DNA from: Metellina segmentata
Lineage: Eukaryota; Arthropoda; Arachnida; Araneae; Tetragnathidae
Direction of reading: 5' to 3'
NCBI GenBank assembly: GCA_947359465.1
Contig: OX375875.1
Location: 60,823,981-60,887,980 of the forward strand
Length of the DNA: 64,000 nucleotides
The translations under genes were made by a program, and so were the position numbers. This document shows, piece after piece, positions 13,169 to 25,730 of this stretch (positions are counted from its first letter, which is position 1; every line of letters begins with the position of its first letter). Below the pieces are notes generated by a model that saw only the letters and a program-made list of their open reading frames with translations, was not told where the DNA came from and did no database searches.

Positions 13169-15487
13169 TTATATTTTATGAAAATGTTTTTAATAAACTT
13201 TGTATGGTACTTGCACAAACACAAAACAGAAATGAGAAGACAGACATAGACAAGTTCAATCATTAAATGAATGTGATGCAATATGCAAAGTTTCACGAAA
13301 ATCTATCTATCCGTTTAAGCGTAGTGCGGGCGCACAACTGGTTTTGACGTAGAATTACACAAAACGGATAAATGGCTTGAAATCAAGAGAAAATATTCAA
13401 TGTAAAAACACTCCATATTCATTTATACAGCAGTAGTTCAATAGGAGCTTTGTCAACATTAAATTTAAATCAAGAACACTACACTCAAATGTTTCCTTTT
13501 ATAACAACGAATCATAGTCCATTACTAAAACATCGTAATTAATTAATGTGGGAGAGGTAATATTTTTAGATATTAGTAGAGCAAACCTGAATTTAAATCT
13601 GTGCTTTATAAAGTAATTTTGAATATTTTATACATTTTTATTTCAAATTTCAGAAAAACTACTTCAAAAATATTTCTCGCTTTTTTACAAGGTAAAAATA
13701 TCTTCATTCACATTTTAAAGTTAGCTTGTTTATACAGGGTTTTAATGTTATTCATAACATCTAGTGAAGGTTTATCTCCAAGTAATAGTTCAAATGCTGA
13801 AGTGCGCAAGGATGAGAAAAGTCTCAATTACTTACGCATACTTTGTAAGTTTGAATACATTAGGATTGAAGTTTGGGTTTTATAAAGCAGGGTCTAAAAC
13901 AGAACTAACTGTGCCTTGAATTTATTATAGAATCATAATATTTTTTTTTTTTATAAAATGAATGTTTTATTTTAGCCCAGTTTCCTATTGGATTTCCCGA
14001 TTAGTAAACAATTGATTGCGAACTGAGAAAACAGATTAATTACTTCAAATGTAGATTACATAATATCATACTTTATAATAATGATTGCAGTACAAAAAGT
14101 TTGAGTCCCGTGCTTGCGTATGACTCTATTTTCACAAACTCTTTGACTGTAAATTTCACATTTAGATGTAAGATAAAGTATTCTAGAAAGTATGAACACT
14201 AACCAAATTTTATAAAATCAAATAAATGATGGAGTAATACAATTTAATTACAAATTATACTATATTCTATGAAAACGAATCGACTGGTTCAAATAGCACC
14301 AAACGCACATGAAACAAAACTGCTCAATAAACGATGAAAAAGCAAATGTTTTCAAATTTACCTGGTCTACAAGGTTTTTATAACATGAACAGATTTAACT
14401 GTTTTTAACTAAATTTGGGTTGCGATTTCTAGAATTAATTTCAAAAGAATGCCACCAAGTTTTTTTGCTATTAAGCATTTAATGTTTACAATCTTCCCAA
14501 ATAAGCGCTGTTAATCATGTGTAAAATGGTACTAGATATTTTTATTCGTCACCTGACATTTTGTGGGCTACAACACAGAATTTTTCACTGATACAGAATA
14601 TGTAACCCCGACCGAACAGCTATTATTATTCATCATTGAAGAAAAAACACGTTTATGAGCAAAATTTGGAAAAATTGGAACAAAGCAACGTCACGTATGT
14701 ATTGACGTTCTAGATAAGTTTGCTATCTGTGCGGACAGTATACATTAAAATCTTAGAGTCGGTCATTGGCAAAGATTGATGGGAGACCAAAATGATCGGA
14801 TTGCTCTCATTCGAGACTAAGTGAGACTTTCGAAATAACAAGCTGTTTCAATAACTGTAATTGTTTTCTGAACAATTTTTTGGCTCAGGAATTTCATGAT
14901 TGGAACACTTTCTAGCTAAGAGTAAACGCGCTTTGGAGTTAAGAAATAAAAATTTGATTCATCTTTTCATCCTATGAAATGTATTATGGTATGTGTGTTT
15001 TTGCTTCGATACTCCAAGGTCTATGGCAGACTTAGGAATATAATCATATTGCGATAGTAATGAATGGCGTTTATTTATCAACTGATCTAAGGTTAATTAA
15101 AAAACTGTTCTTTAGCACAACGTCAACTAAAAGCATTGTATTCCAGTAACACATGCTGTAGGAATAAGAGATTTATGTAAGAATGGGAAAAAAATATTAT
15201 TGCAACACAAAATATGACTGCTTTATTGGTTATTATTTTTGCTCCACAATTTCGTATCAAACTGAGACTGATGAAAAACTTTTGGAAGACAGTGGACAAA
15301 TTTGACTCAAATTTCTTGCACTTAAAGATAATTTTCCCAAATTTAATGATGCGAATCTCAAAGAAAGAATATATACTGGTCCTCAGATAAAGAAACTACC
15401 AAGTGATTTTGTTTTTACAGAAAAACTGCACACAGCAAGGAGCTCGCTGTACGACAGTAATTATTACTAACTAATAATTACCGTGTT
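13169..15487. other. AT-rich sequence, nothing firmly identified
   Basis: Contains short open frames (for example 13601-13885) with no recognisable protein character. The stretch around 13310-13350 with CGTTTAAGCGTAGTGCGGGC is locally GC-richer and looks repeat-like, but no partner was found in the window. Confidence 0.4.
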
Positions 15488-15790
15488 GACCCGGTTGGAA
15501 GACTAACGTATTAGCAACAGGATGGTTGTGCATTCGTATCCTACAAACGCCGTCGCACAAAAAGGGGACTGGTGCACGTTAAATCTGTCGTGGCCTTAAA
15601 TATCCTCACGTTAGCATGGTGTGGAAGTTTGTAGAGTGAGGTGCCAGCTCAGGTGTTGCCTCGTCATCTGACCGTGTTTCAAAATTACAGGGTGCTTTCC
15701 TCGGATCTTTCCCTTGGGGATTGTTCCTGGTCTGTCGTCAATAGCCCGTTGTACCCACCTACCTACTAACTACTAAAACTACCACCAGTT
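15488..15790 (+). repeat. tRNA-derived SINE, family A, decayed head
   Basis: The body matches the better preserved copy at 22340-22670: AAATCTGTCGTGGCC, TGGTGTGGAAGTTTG, GCCAGCTCAGGTGTTGCC, CTCGGATCTTTCCCTT and GTCGTCAATAGCCCGTTGT occur in the same order. The tRNA-like head is degenerate. The 3' end runs into CTACC-type short repeats. Confidence 0.85.
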
Positions 15791-17073
15791 CATTCAAAAC
15801 CTGCTCAAGAACTACAAAAACCTTGAGTGCAGAATGTCCTTAAATATACGTTCCATAAATTCTTAGCAGTATTTTTTTCCTGACAACCTAGGGGAGCAGC
15901 TAGTGATGAATAAGGAAAAAGGTACCACCAAGATAGAGTGGAGAGGTTTCAAGGCTTGTGAGACCCCTCAATTATGAGAGAAGAGATAACTGCTGGTTTT
16001 TGCAGGACAACTTGACACAGAAATAACGAACTAGGTATACGAGTATAAATGTATAAATTTAATTATGTTTGCTCTATTTTTTGTTGTAACAGGCAGAGAT
16101 ATATAAATATGGTTGTTATAATTTTTAATGCCGTTATTGTAAATAAACATAAATGCTTTACTAAATTGTAATTTGAAGCTCAGCTTTAACTTGGAATTTA
16201 ATAAAATATTACACCTACTTCGTAATAGGTGCGTAAATACTGCATTGCCATACATATTTTGAAATGTTTAATTGTTAATAGACAAAAACACTGTATATGA
16301 TTTTTGTCTCCTTTAGAAAAAGTAAGTAAATATATGGATAGTAAAATAAAGGAAATGTCTTGTTACATACGAAGTTGCAAATCGTGTTCACTTATTTGAC
16401 TACAACAAACAGTTAAAAATTAGAGATTCAGATTTCAAAAATGTAAAACTTTGACTAACCGTGTCAAAAATAAGATTATTGATTTTATGAAAGAAGAGTG
16501 AGAGGAAAATTTTAATAATAATAACATTTAAACTATTGGTTATAAGTAGTTGAACCTTAGCCGGCATTTGATAAGCAGATGGATGTCAATATAATTATAC
16601 TTTATTCAAGAAAATATTCATTCTTTGTGACTTATCTTCACAATACAAAAGATTCAGTACATACGCGAATAATGTTTCAATTGAAAATACAATATTTCCA
16701 ATAATCCATGCCTATCAAGCTACCTCGCTTCAAAGCAAAATCAATGCGTAAGAAATGCTATACAGAGATACAAACTTCCGATTTGATGTCCTGTAATTTT
16801 CAGAAATTTTTTCAGTAAAAAAATATTACGTTGGCTTTTTTTTATAAAAATGAGGCATTTTAATTCATTAGCAATTCGCCCGAGATATCTAAGCTCTGGT
16901 TCCGTGGTGTGAAGAGGTTGCTGCAGTCGTTCACGCTAGTCAGTTCATCCCTCATGCACCCACCGATTCCATATTTGCATCACATGCTTGTTTTTCTCCA
17001 ACACGAGCACCTATTTCCCGGAATTATAATGCGCAGTTTTGATAAGACGAGACAATTGTTCCTGTCAAACTCA
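15791..17073. other. AT-rich sequence, nothing identified
   Basis: No coding or repeat signal was recognised. The open frame at 16909-17103 partly overlaps the inverted terminus of the next element and is not supported as a gene. Confidence 0.35.
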
Positions 17074-17903
17074 GAAAGGTACAGCTACACTCTACGTTTA
17101 TGAGCGGTAACAACGACTTAGGCGATTTTTTTCGCGCAATTCTATTAGCGAGTTATGGTAGATTGAGGCAACCCATCTGGCATTACGATTGTTGTGGTTT
17201 TTTCATGGCAACCTCAGCAAACAGTAACTTTCAATTTTCATTTTAAATTTCCAAAATCCGTTAAAGTCGTTTGATTTTATTGGTACGTTTGAAATTTTTT
17301 CTTTGCTTCCATTGGTTATTTTGATTTTAAAATATCTTTTGATTGCATTGGTTCTTTTGAATTTTTTTCTTTGATACCATTGGTTGATTTATTTGTATTT
17401 CTACAGTTGTGGAATTTTTATTTTGCTATAAATTTTTTTTAGTTCTGTTATGTATGGTTTTTTCGCCATTTGTGGAATATTCTTGTTTAATAATTTTTTT
17501 CTGGAACAGATATGATGTACCAGGTAGTATTATTTCTTGCTTTTTTTCTTTTAAAAATCTTTTTATTTTTCAACATGCCCAATGTATCTAGTGTAATTGA
17601 TGCTTCATGGTTTTCTTTCCTTACAAATGCAGTTTAATTTTTCTGCTGGTTCACAATTGTGTTTTGAAATGTGTTTAAGCTTATTACTTTTTGAGAAAGT
17701 TTAAAAAAAAATACACTTTTCAAAACGTTCTCAAATTTGTTTTCTAGCTTTCATTTTCAGTTGTAAAAAGAAAAATATTTTTAGAAGAAAAATATTTTTT
17801 AACGAATTCTTCACTTGGCGACACTGGAAATGTACCAAAAAAAAAATCGCCTAGGCGGTTGCCATCGCTCATAAACGTAGACTGTAGCTGTACCCTTAGA
17901 AAG
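17074..17903. mobile_element. Non-autonomous DNA transposon (about 830 bp) with about 55-bp inverted termini
   Basis: The left end GGTACAGCTACA, then CTACGTTTATGAGCG and GGCGATTTTTTT, is mirrored on the right, where the complementary strand reads GGGTACAGCTACAGTCTACG, TTTATGAGCGATGGCAACCG and CTAGGCGATTTTTTTT. The interior is T-rich and non-coding and includes an ATTGG-bearing tandem repeat at 17277-17396. A third, solitary copy of this terminus lies at 61190-61243. Confidence 0.85.
17277..17396. repeat. Degenerate tandem repeat of about 33-36 bp carrying ATTGGT
   Basis: Four successive ATTGGT-starting units (with TTTGAAATTT, TTTGATTTTA, TTTGAATTTT variants) follow each other. ATTGG is the reverse of a CCAAT box, but repetition inside a transposon is the simpler explanation. 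Confidence 0.55.
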
Positions 17904-18112
17904 TGCTCGTATGACTAACGTACTTGTAAAGAGATATAGTTAAGCTTCCCATACATAAAAACAGCGAGAAAGCACAATTCCAATATTCCATTGCTAACTA
18001 CTATAAACTGTCTGTTCTCCCTTTTTTACCCCTTACAAGGGTGTTAATGACACACGTTATTTCTATATACACTGTAGAGTTATTTACATATATTTCCATG
18101 ACATACGATTGT

Positions 18113-18376
18113 CATATGGCACCCCGCTAAGATAAGTGACACAACTCAAAATTGAAGAATTTGAGAAACATCAACTTAAAGGATACTATAAAACTTATAT
18201 TGAAATAGTATAAGCTTCTTTTAAATTTTAGGTAAGTATTTATGGTGGTAACTTCTAGTATATTCTATAGAATAGTAATATAACACGATGGGGTACCTCA
18301 TACATGTTTTTCAATGACATAACATCAAAATTTTCATTTTTTGACCTGTGTCAATTTTTTGCCGGGGTGCGGTATG
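18113..18376 (+). mobile_element. MITE family M, copy 2 (264 bp)
   Basis: Starts CATATGGCACCCCGC and ends GCCGGGGTGCGGTATG, which are inverted counterparts. The full interior aligns with copy 1, with a few substitutions and small indels. It abuts a 5'-truncated family A SINE, suggesting insertion into that SINE. Confidence 0.88.
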
Positions 18377-18384
18377 ATAGTGGT

Positions 18385-18495
18385 TGAAAATTAAGTGGTG
18401 TTGTCCTCGAATCTTTTCCTTGGAGATTGATCACGGACAGTCAAAAATAGCCTGTTGTGATCCTGTAGTGCGACATTAATTAATTGCCACTATCA
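18385..18495 (+). repeat. SINE family A, 3' fragment
   Basis: Shares TTGAAAATTA, TGGTGTTGTCCTCG, CTTTTCCTTGG and the GTAGTGCGACATTAATTAA tail with other family A copies. Everything 5' of it is replaced by the adjacent MITE. Confidence 0.75.
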
Positions 18496-20384
18496 CCATA
18501 AAAAAACATCGTTTCTAATTTCAAAGCTATTATATGTTTCCTTTATGGTGTTGCATTTTCGATGACCAGCAGTGCATTTAAGTTTCTATACCACAAAAAA
18601 TTCCATTATTTCTTATGCATATAAATTGTTTTTTTTTTCGTAACGTTCAAGAAAGTGACATTCGCTATCACTACACAGTGCAAATTTACCGTGCCACGCC
18701 CTTAACTTCATAACTTTATTCACCCCAGACTGTATCGATTTAAAAATTCTGGAAAAATATTACCCAGGGAAAGATGTTTATGGAAATTGAGCGGAATAAC
18801 AGAAATTGTACGTGATTTGATCGAACTTTTGAATCGAAATCATCTAGATTCAGCTGCAAAGACATTTTACAAGCCTTCCTTATAATTACACATGCTATCA
18901 TGTATAATTATAAGCAACATTTCAGTATGTTTATAAACTATAGGACTGTTTTCGATAAGAAAATTGTGTGTCCTCTTACACAATATGTAATCTGTGAAAA
19001 GAATGAGACATAGAAATGTAAACTCTATTGTAAAATAGATTACAGTGAATTTATGTTACAGTATTTCTGTTCACTGATAACAAATTAAAGACTGCTGTAA
19101 TGTTAACTCGCAACAAAAAAAAGTATGAAGGTAAAGGTAAAAAGAAATTGGCGTATCCCTTGTTAGAATTAGAAGTTGGACGTACCCAATGTTTTCCAAG
19201 CTGTGGGACGCGCAGCTATTTACAAAACATAAATTTTGAAATCGACTTTACCATCTATATGTGCCGACGGCGGGTTGGCTGCACAAGGTTTCCGTTCTGC
19301 AATCTAGTCTTCCCTACCTTCACTTATAGCCAGTATAAACCTTCGTGACCAATAGAATATTTCCTAGGATTCTTTCAAACAATAGATGAGGTTATTTCGT
19401 CATTATGTGTGTTATGGAATAATATAGTAACATTAAACTACTCGAAAAATTCTTGATGTTCGGAGGCTTAAAGACGAAACGTTAATGAGGAAAATATTCC
19501 CTAACGTCTTCTAAGAAGGCATATCCCTCAGAACACGGTGGGTGTGGCAGTACCTCCCATGGTTCCCCGTGTTTGTAATGAGTTGCCACGTTCTCGCCTA
19601 CAGAATGCTTGAAGAACTAATAGTCCATAAGCTGATATAGGAAGGGATAAAACATTTACCATATATATATTTCTATGACAACAAGTTAAAATAGATGCAC
19701 ATAATATGTTCAAATAAAAAAAATAAGTTTATTATACAAAATAAGAGCGTCGAACTAGTTTTTGCGGTAAAAACAAATGTTATAAAAATATCTCAATAAG
19801 AAGGAAGGTTCTTTGCAAAGTTGTGTGATGTGATAGTACTTTTCTAGGTTGATCTTCTAAGGAAGATTTTTGTTTCACTTTAATTCGGCCAAATGAAACA
19901 CGTTTAGTAAAAATTTTCAGTATATTAACTTCTTAGCTGTTTTAGACTGGTTAGACTGAATATGGACTGGATAATTCTTTCCCCCACAAGTCTCTCTCAT
20001 TTTTGTTTGCATGAAGGTTAGATTTCTTTTTAAGAAATTCACTTTAGAGTAGAAATTTAACCCTTCGTTTCCTCAGAACTATGTTTTTTTACTTGATCTG
20101 TTTCACTTGTATGCCTATATGACCAGATTATGGTAAAAAAAAATATCCAAAGTTAGGCTGTTATGAAAACTGAAAGGAGTGAGACCCTTTTCGTTTGAAA
20201 AAAGACGTTGGCACATTGAAGTTTTCGGCTAACTAACCCATTGTTCTTAAGTAATTCGATAAAACATTTTAAAATTTAATTTGTATTGCATACTGTTTAT
20301 TCTATTCATGTCAATTTAGAGTAGACGCATTATGATGACCATATTTTTTAGAGGATGCTAATGAAAATGCGGTTACAGTCAACT
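18496..20384. other. AT-rich sequence, nothing identified
   Basis: Contains an 82-codon frame at 19100-19348 of slightly raised GC whose product I do not recognise, and no detected transposon ends. Confidence 0.35.
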
Positions 20385-20740
20385 GTCAACGATACTGTGC
20401 GATATTGAAAAATATTTTTCTGCATGAAATTAATCGACAAGACTTGTGGCAGATGTGTTTTCAAGAAGATGGAGCGACATGCCATTGCTCGTGTAACAAT
20501 GCAAATCCCAAGGGATGCATTTCCGGACCGAATAGAATCTGGTGATGTCGTTTGGGCCTCTCGTTCTCCTGATTTGACCACGCCGTTTTATTTATGAGGC
20601 AAATTAGAAGAATGAGTTTACGCTAACAAGTAGATAACAATTAGAAAGTTTAAGCAAAACATTCGCGAAGACATTACACAAATCCTCACGGAGATGTTAT
20701 TAAACGAACTTAATTGAAATGTGGTCGAAAGTGCCCATAT
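20385..20740 (+). pseudogene. Relic of a Tc1/mariner-superfamily transposase (C-terminal half)
   Basis: Conceptual reading across frames gives QEDGATCH (the second catalytic Asp region), then after a frameshift ARVTMQIPRDAFPDRI, GDVVWASRSPDLTTP, VYANK and FKQNIREDITQI. This order matches DDE transposases of the type often annotated as mariner/Tc-like in arthropods. The Asp expected just after SPDLTTP is absent (the codon appears deleted), a nearby Trp codon is a stop, and two further stops follow. The copy is clearly dead. The N-terminal half was not found upstream. A family A SINE follows at 20790. Confidence 0.7.
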
Positions 20741-20789
20741 TTGTAGCTCGGCCAGTTGATCGAAGTCGAAGTAAGTGCAATTACGTATA

Positions 20790-21070
20790 CAATGTGGGTA
20801 CAGTGGGTAAAATCACGGATTAGCAAAGTCCGTCGTATACATGTGGGTTGGAACACTTTAAATCTGTCGTGGCCTCAAATGACCCCACGTTGACGTGGTG
20901 TGGAAGTTTGGAGAATGGGTTGCTCAGGTGTTGACCTCGTCCTCTGACCGTGATTGAAAATTACGAAGCGTCGTCCTCGGATTTTTCCTTTCGGGGGTTG
21001 ATTCCGAACGGTTGCAAGCCCGTTGTGGTGCTACAGTGAGATGTAAGTTCAACTACCTACCTACCATAAA
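20790..21070 (+). repeat. SINE family A copy
   Basis: Body blocks AAATCTGTCGTGGCCTC, CCCCACGTTGACGTGGTGTG, GCTCAGGTGTTGACCTCGTC and the CCCGTTGTGGTGCTACAGTG tail are in family order. The head is decayed. Ends in ACCTACCTACC. Confidence 0.85.
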
Positions 21071-21189
21071 TAGTCATTAATTGAGTAAATAATATGTAAA
21101 AAATGTATTTAAAAATGTTTTATTTGAAAGTTATTCCAAAACAAAATGTCGCTCGTGTGTAAAATACAGTGTATTCTAATACTAACGAG

Positions 21190-21320
21190 ATAGTCATGTG
21201 ACCGTGGTTCCAAATTACGTGGTGTTGTCCTCGGATTTTTCCTTTAGGGGATTGATCCCAGACCGTCGTCAAAAAACCGTTATGTTTCTCTAGTACGACG
21301 TTAACTAAAAATTATCAAAT
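21190..21320 (+). repeat. SINE family A, 3' half only
   Basis: Begins at TCATGTGACCGTGGTTCC and runs to AGTACGACGTTAACTAA, matching the 3' half of family A. It lies only about 120 bp from the previous copy in the same orientation. Confidence 0.8.
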
Positions 21321-22339
21321 TACCAAATTACTACACGAGAATTTAAATAAAACACTTGTATTTATTGCAATACACTTTTGTCGTCTCTGTCCCTGAATGT
21401 GTGGCCCCTATGACATCCGCAGTTCAGTTTTACGATCTTACCAAACGTTAACTAACTCTCTTATTGGTCAGTGAAGGTCTTTGATATATAGTTGCTATGT
21501 TTTGTATGCTGAGAAAACTCTTAAGCACCAAACTTACCATTGCGCGCTGTTTCAGCAATAACACACCACCAGTGGTTAAAATAATCACCGTCTAAGAAAC
21601 GTGCAGTAAATCCGAAAACATGGAAACATATTCTCGTCTTTTGTATGTTCCAAAACGCGCAGGTTGTTTAGTTACCCCCGGTCCGGTCTTGTTTTAAACC
21701 GCCCCTGCCTCTGTCCGGAGACAAAATTGATTGCTCCTTGTGGGAAGATCCGAGACAATTTATCAAGAGTCCAACATTCAAATGGCAGTCGAATAAGGAT
21801 TCGGCTGGAGAAAAATCGTCACCTTCTGTGTGAATTACTTGAAAAGTTTTTTTGGGGTGGAAAAGACACTGAAAGAGATTAATGAGCTTTTATAAACATT
21901 CGCTCCAGTTTCGCGGAAAAGGACTAGAATTCGGCATTGAACTTAAAATACTCGGGACATCAGATCAAATCATACTGCACACAAGAGTTTAAAATATAAT
22001 ATTTATCCAATATAATAATCTGCTATCATCAAATTGGAAATATGTTATTACATATTTGATTCGTTCTTATTTCCATAAAAGGGAACATTAGTTGCCATTT
22101 TCTTCAGAGATCGAAATTTATTTATTTAGGATAGTATGATGAACAACGTAAAAAAATATATGTTAGATAATTTTGTATAAAGCGATTAGGCACTTGCTTT
22201 TTTCGTTAACTAAATATTAAAAAAAAATTACGTTATACTCTTTCCGTAAGCTACAGGTATTTAAATACACTTTTAATCAACATTTCTATATCGAGTTGAT
22301 ACGATATTATTTTACAAATTTAAATTTCCAATAAAGACA
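21321..22339. other. AT-rich sequence, nothing identified
   Basis: A slightly GC-richer patch at 21640-21880 carries a 72-codon frame that I do not recognise. Confidence 0.35.
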
Positions 22340-22670
22340 GCCGATCAATCGGTATAGTGGTTAAGGTGTTAGCCTCTATATCGGAAGGTCCCTGGTTCGA
22401 ATCCGGGAGCGGGCATGGATGTTTGTAAGCAAATGGTGCAGAGGCGGCTGGTTCACCTTAAATCTGTCGTGGAACGAAAGTCCTCAAGTTGGGTTGGTGT
22501 GGAAGTTTGGAGAATGGGGTGCCAGCTCAGGTGTTGCTTAGTCATCTGACCGCGGTTCAAAACTACGAGGTGGTGTCCTCGGATCTTTCCCTTAAGGGAT
22601 TGATCCCGGACAGTCGTCAATAGCCCGGTGTGTTGCTCTAGTACGAATTTAATTAAAATTACCAATAAAA
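22340..22670 (+). repeat. tRNA-derived SINE, family A, best preserved copy (about 330 bp)
   Basis: The head contains a box A-like ATAGTGGTTAAGGTG and a perfect-looking box B GGTTCGAATCC at 22394-22404, flanked by a CCTGG/CCGGG T-stem. The body then carries AAATCTGTCGTGG, GGTGTGGAAGTTTGGAG, CAGCTCAGGTGTTGC, CCTCGGATCTTTCCCTTA and CAATAGCCC...GTTGCTCTAGTACG. The tail is AATTACC-like. Because it retains both pol III boxes, this copy defines the family here. Confidence 0.92.
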
Positions 22671-23398
<728 letters not shown>

Positions 23399-23489
23399 CT
23401 GAAAAAATTGCTTTCTCTCTGTTCAAATTTTTGAAATAATCAGTCATTTGATTATTTTTGATTATTTTACGGCTAAACATTCGACTGCA

Positions 23490-23700
23490 ATGTCACCTTA
23501 TCTATTATTATCCACAACACGATCTCTTGGTCAGTTATATGCTGAAATTCCGGTAATAACTATCACAGACCAGCCATTCGGAAATGTTAGTTTCACCAAC
23601 ATTTTCTTCTCTGGGAAGCGATTTGACTAAAGTGGGTAATTCAGTTGATGATACAATATTATACTCATATCTCCAGTACCAATACGTAAGAGTTTTGCCC
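23490..23700 (-). pseudogene. Possible Tigger/jerky-like (CENP-B type) transposase fragment
   Basis: On the - strand the conceptual peptide reads ELPTLVKSLPREENV, then NISEWLVCD, and after a one-base shift PEFQHITDQEIV. A region rich in acidic residues with an EWL..D motif followed by a PxFQ..TDxEIV motif recalls the C-terminal part of Tigger/jerky-like proteins in arthropods; this identification is from memory and weak. The frame break and the missing DDE core mean it is a relic whatever its family. Confidence 0.35.
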
Positions 23701-24207
23701 GATTCTACTAATATGAAGGGGTTAACTGGTTATTGCCAAGCGCTGGTCATATATAGAATTCAGAATTGCTAAAATGTCTTGAGCCGTCTTTAGCTTCAAC
23801 TGAGGGCAATGCCTAGATCGATAAAATCGATTCAAATTGTAAACATACATTTACAAATAAAATTAATAATTATTTACAATTTGATCTTAAGAAAATTGAT
23901 CAGTTTAATAAAATTATGCCTATCGTCTGCAAAGGCATCAGTGAGTGAACGATGATAGATGTAATTTTTCCCTTTAAATAGAACGAACGACGTTTTGACG
24001 TTGATTATCAGACTGTATATGTGATTTAACGACATGTCCTACGTATTGAGATACAGCTGAACTAATAAGCAATAAGTTTAGGCACGGCAAAGGCTTTCTT
24101 ACTACATGACCACGTATACTAGGGAGTTTACTGCCATATGAATCTCCAACTAAAAATAAAAATAAAAATCTTAAAAAAAAAAGTGAAAATGTTTTCTAAT
24201 TTCATCA

Positions 24208-24399
24208 TTAACATTTTTTGACACAAGGTATCTTGTCATTAAAAAATAAACCCTCACCAGATCTTAGTTTCGTCACCGTAAAAATATCGGCAGTGTCTGG
24301 AGGAAATATCTCGTTATTAGCAAAATTCGTCGGATCTTGATAGACGATATATCTTATCGAAACCATTTGGAGGGTTAAATGTATGGACATACGAATCAT
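24208..24399 (-). other. Open frame with protein-like composition, unrecognised
   Basis: A 63-residue frame on the - strand contains RYIVYQDPTNFANNEIFPPD and TADIFTVTKLRSG, more protein-like than other short frames in the area. Directly after the LRSG-encoding part is CTGGTGAGG, a good donor-like site at 24256-24257, so it could be a short first exon. No acceptor-like site was found upstream and I recognise no family. It may equally be a transposon fragment or chance. Confidence 0.2.
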
Positions 24400-25730
24400 G
24401 TATCGAAAATAATTTTAGTTGGAGAATATAATAAAAGAAAGTACACTACTATTTCTTAAAATTATGATGAGAAGAACATATCTGTGGTCAAAGGAAACAA
24501 ATGGATAATTCGAAATTTGGGAAAAATGAGAAAAGTTAGTCTGTGGAGGATTTGTCTTAGAGCTTTACGCGTTGAGAAGAAACGGATAAGTAATGTGCAT
24601 GAAAAAAGAGTAATAAAGAATACTATCAAAATAAATTATTACAAAAACTCGATTTACAAGAAAAGGTAAAATCTTAAGAACGCACTCCTGAAAAGTAATT
24701 TTTAGATTTATCCAATTATTCCTCTTGACCACAGATATTTTGTCTAAGAGCTTATACCCGAGACCCGACTAAACAAGTATAAAACAAGAAAATACAGATA
24801 AGCATATACTAAAGCTAAAATTAGTCAACCTAGAAGATACAAATGTAAACGGCTACCAAAATAATTTTGGTATTTTAAAGTAAAAATATTTAAAAACAGA
24901 AATTTTAAACATAAATTCACCATTTTTTACACACCCAATCCAATTACATCTTGAGAAATAAATGGAAAAGAAAGAATGTTTTATCATTAGAAGATAATAA
25001 TTCAGAGAGATAATTAAAATGCATGAAATAAATAAAATAAGAAAAATTACTCAAAAAAGCGTTTATTTTTCATTTAAACAAAAGTAAAATAGTGCGGTTT
25101 CACAATCTAAAAGAAATAATTGGTTTCGTTCGTAATTCCAAATAAAAAAAAAAATATCTGCAGAATCACTGAGGAGACAGTCAAAGGATTTCCCGTCGCA
25201 AAGCTTAAAGACGACAACATTGTATTTTCTCACAAGACATCGGTTGACTTCTTTAGAGACTCTTTCCCTTTTCAACACGAAATAAATCCCATAATTCCAC
25301 TACTTACAGCGAGAGGTTTCTCATTTTGTCGTTTTTCAGCAACGTCGTTACCAGTAGGCATTAAAAAGAAACACGTATTTTATCTGTGAACTGTTGCCAA
25401 CTTTTTTTTATAGCTATACAACTTTTAATATTTGTTTAGTGGCAAAGAGGCATCCAGATAGTTTCAGAAAAAGATTATGTGCTGTGTATATACTCGATTC
25501 TTTTGCTCATCTCTGACTTGAAAATTAGTTTTCAAAAATGGAACGTTTTTTTCATAAGTATAAAAAATATAAGCTTGAGCTTAGACTTAAAACAAATACT
25601 TGGTATGCCTATATCTGTATTCTATGCATAAAAGTGAACAAGTTCGTTGAAATTATCATTACCAACGATTCAATCATAATATTTCTTTGTATGTGGGACA
25701 ATTTCTTTTAAAAACAGCTTAGATAAGGTA
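24400..25730. other. AT-rich sequence, nothing firmly identified
   Basis: Overlapping open frames on both strands at about 25063-25389 sit in a slightly GC-richer patch. Neither product is recognisable. Confidence 0.35.
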
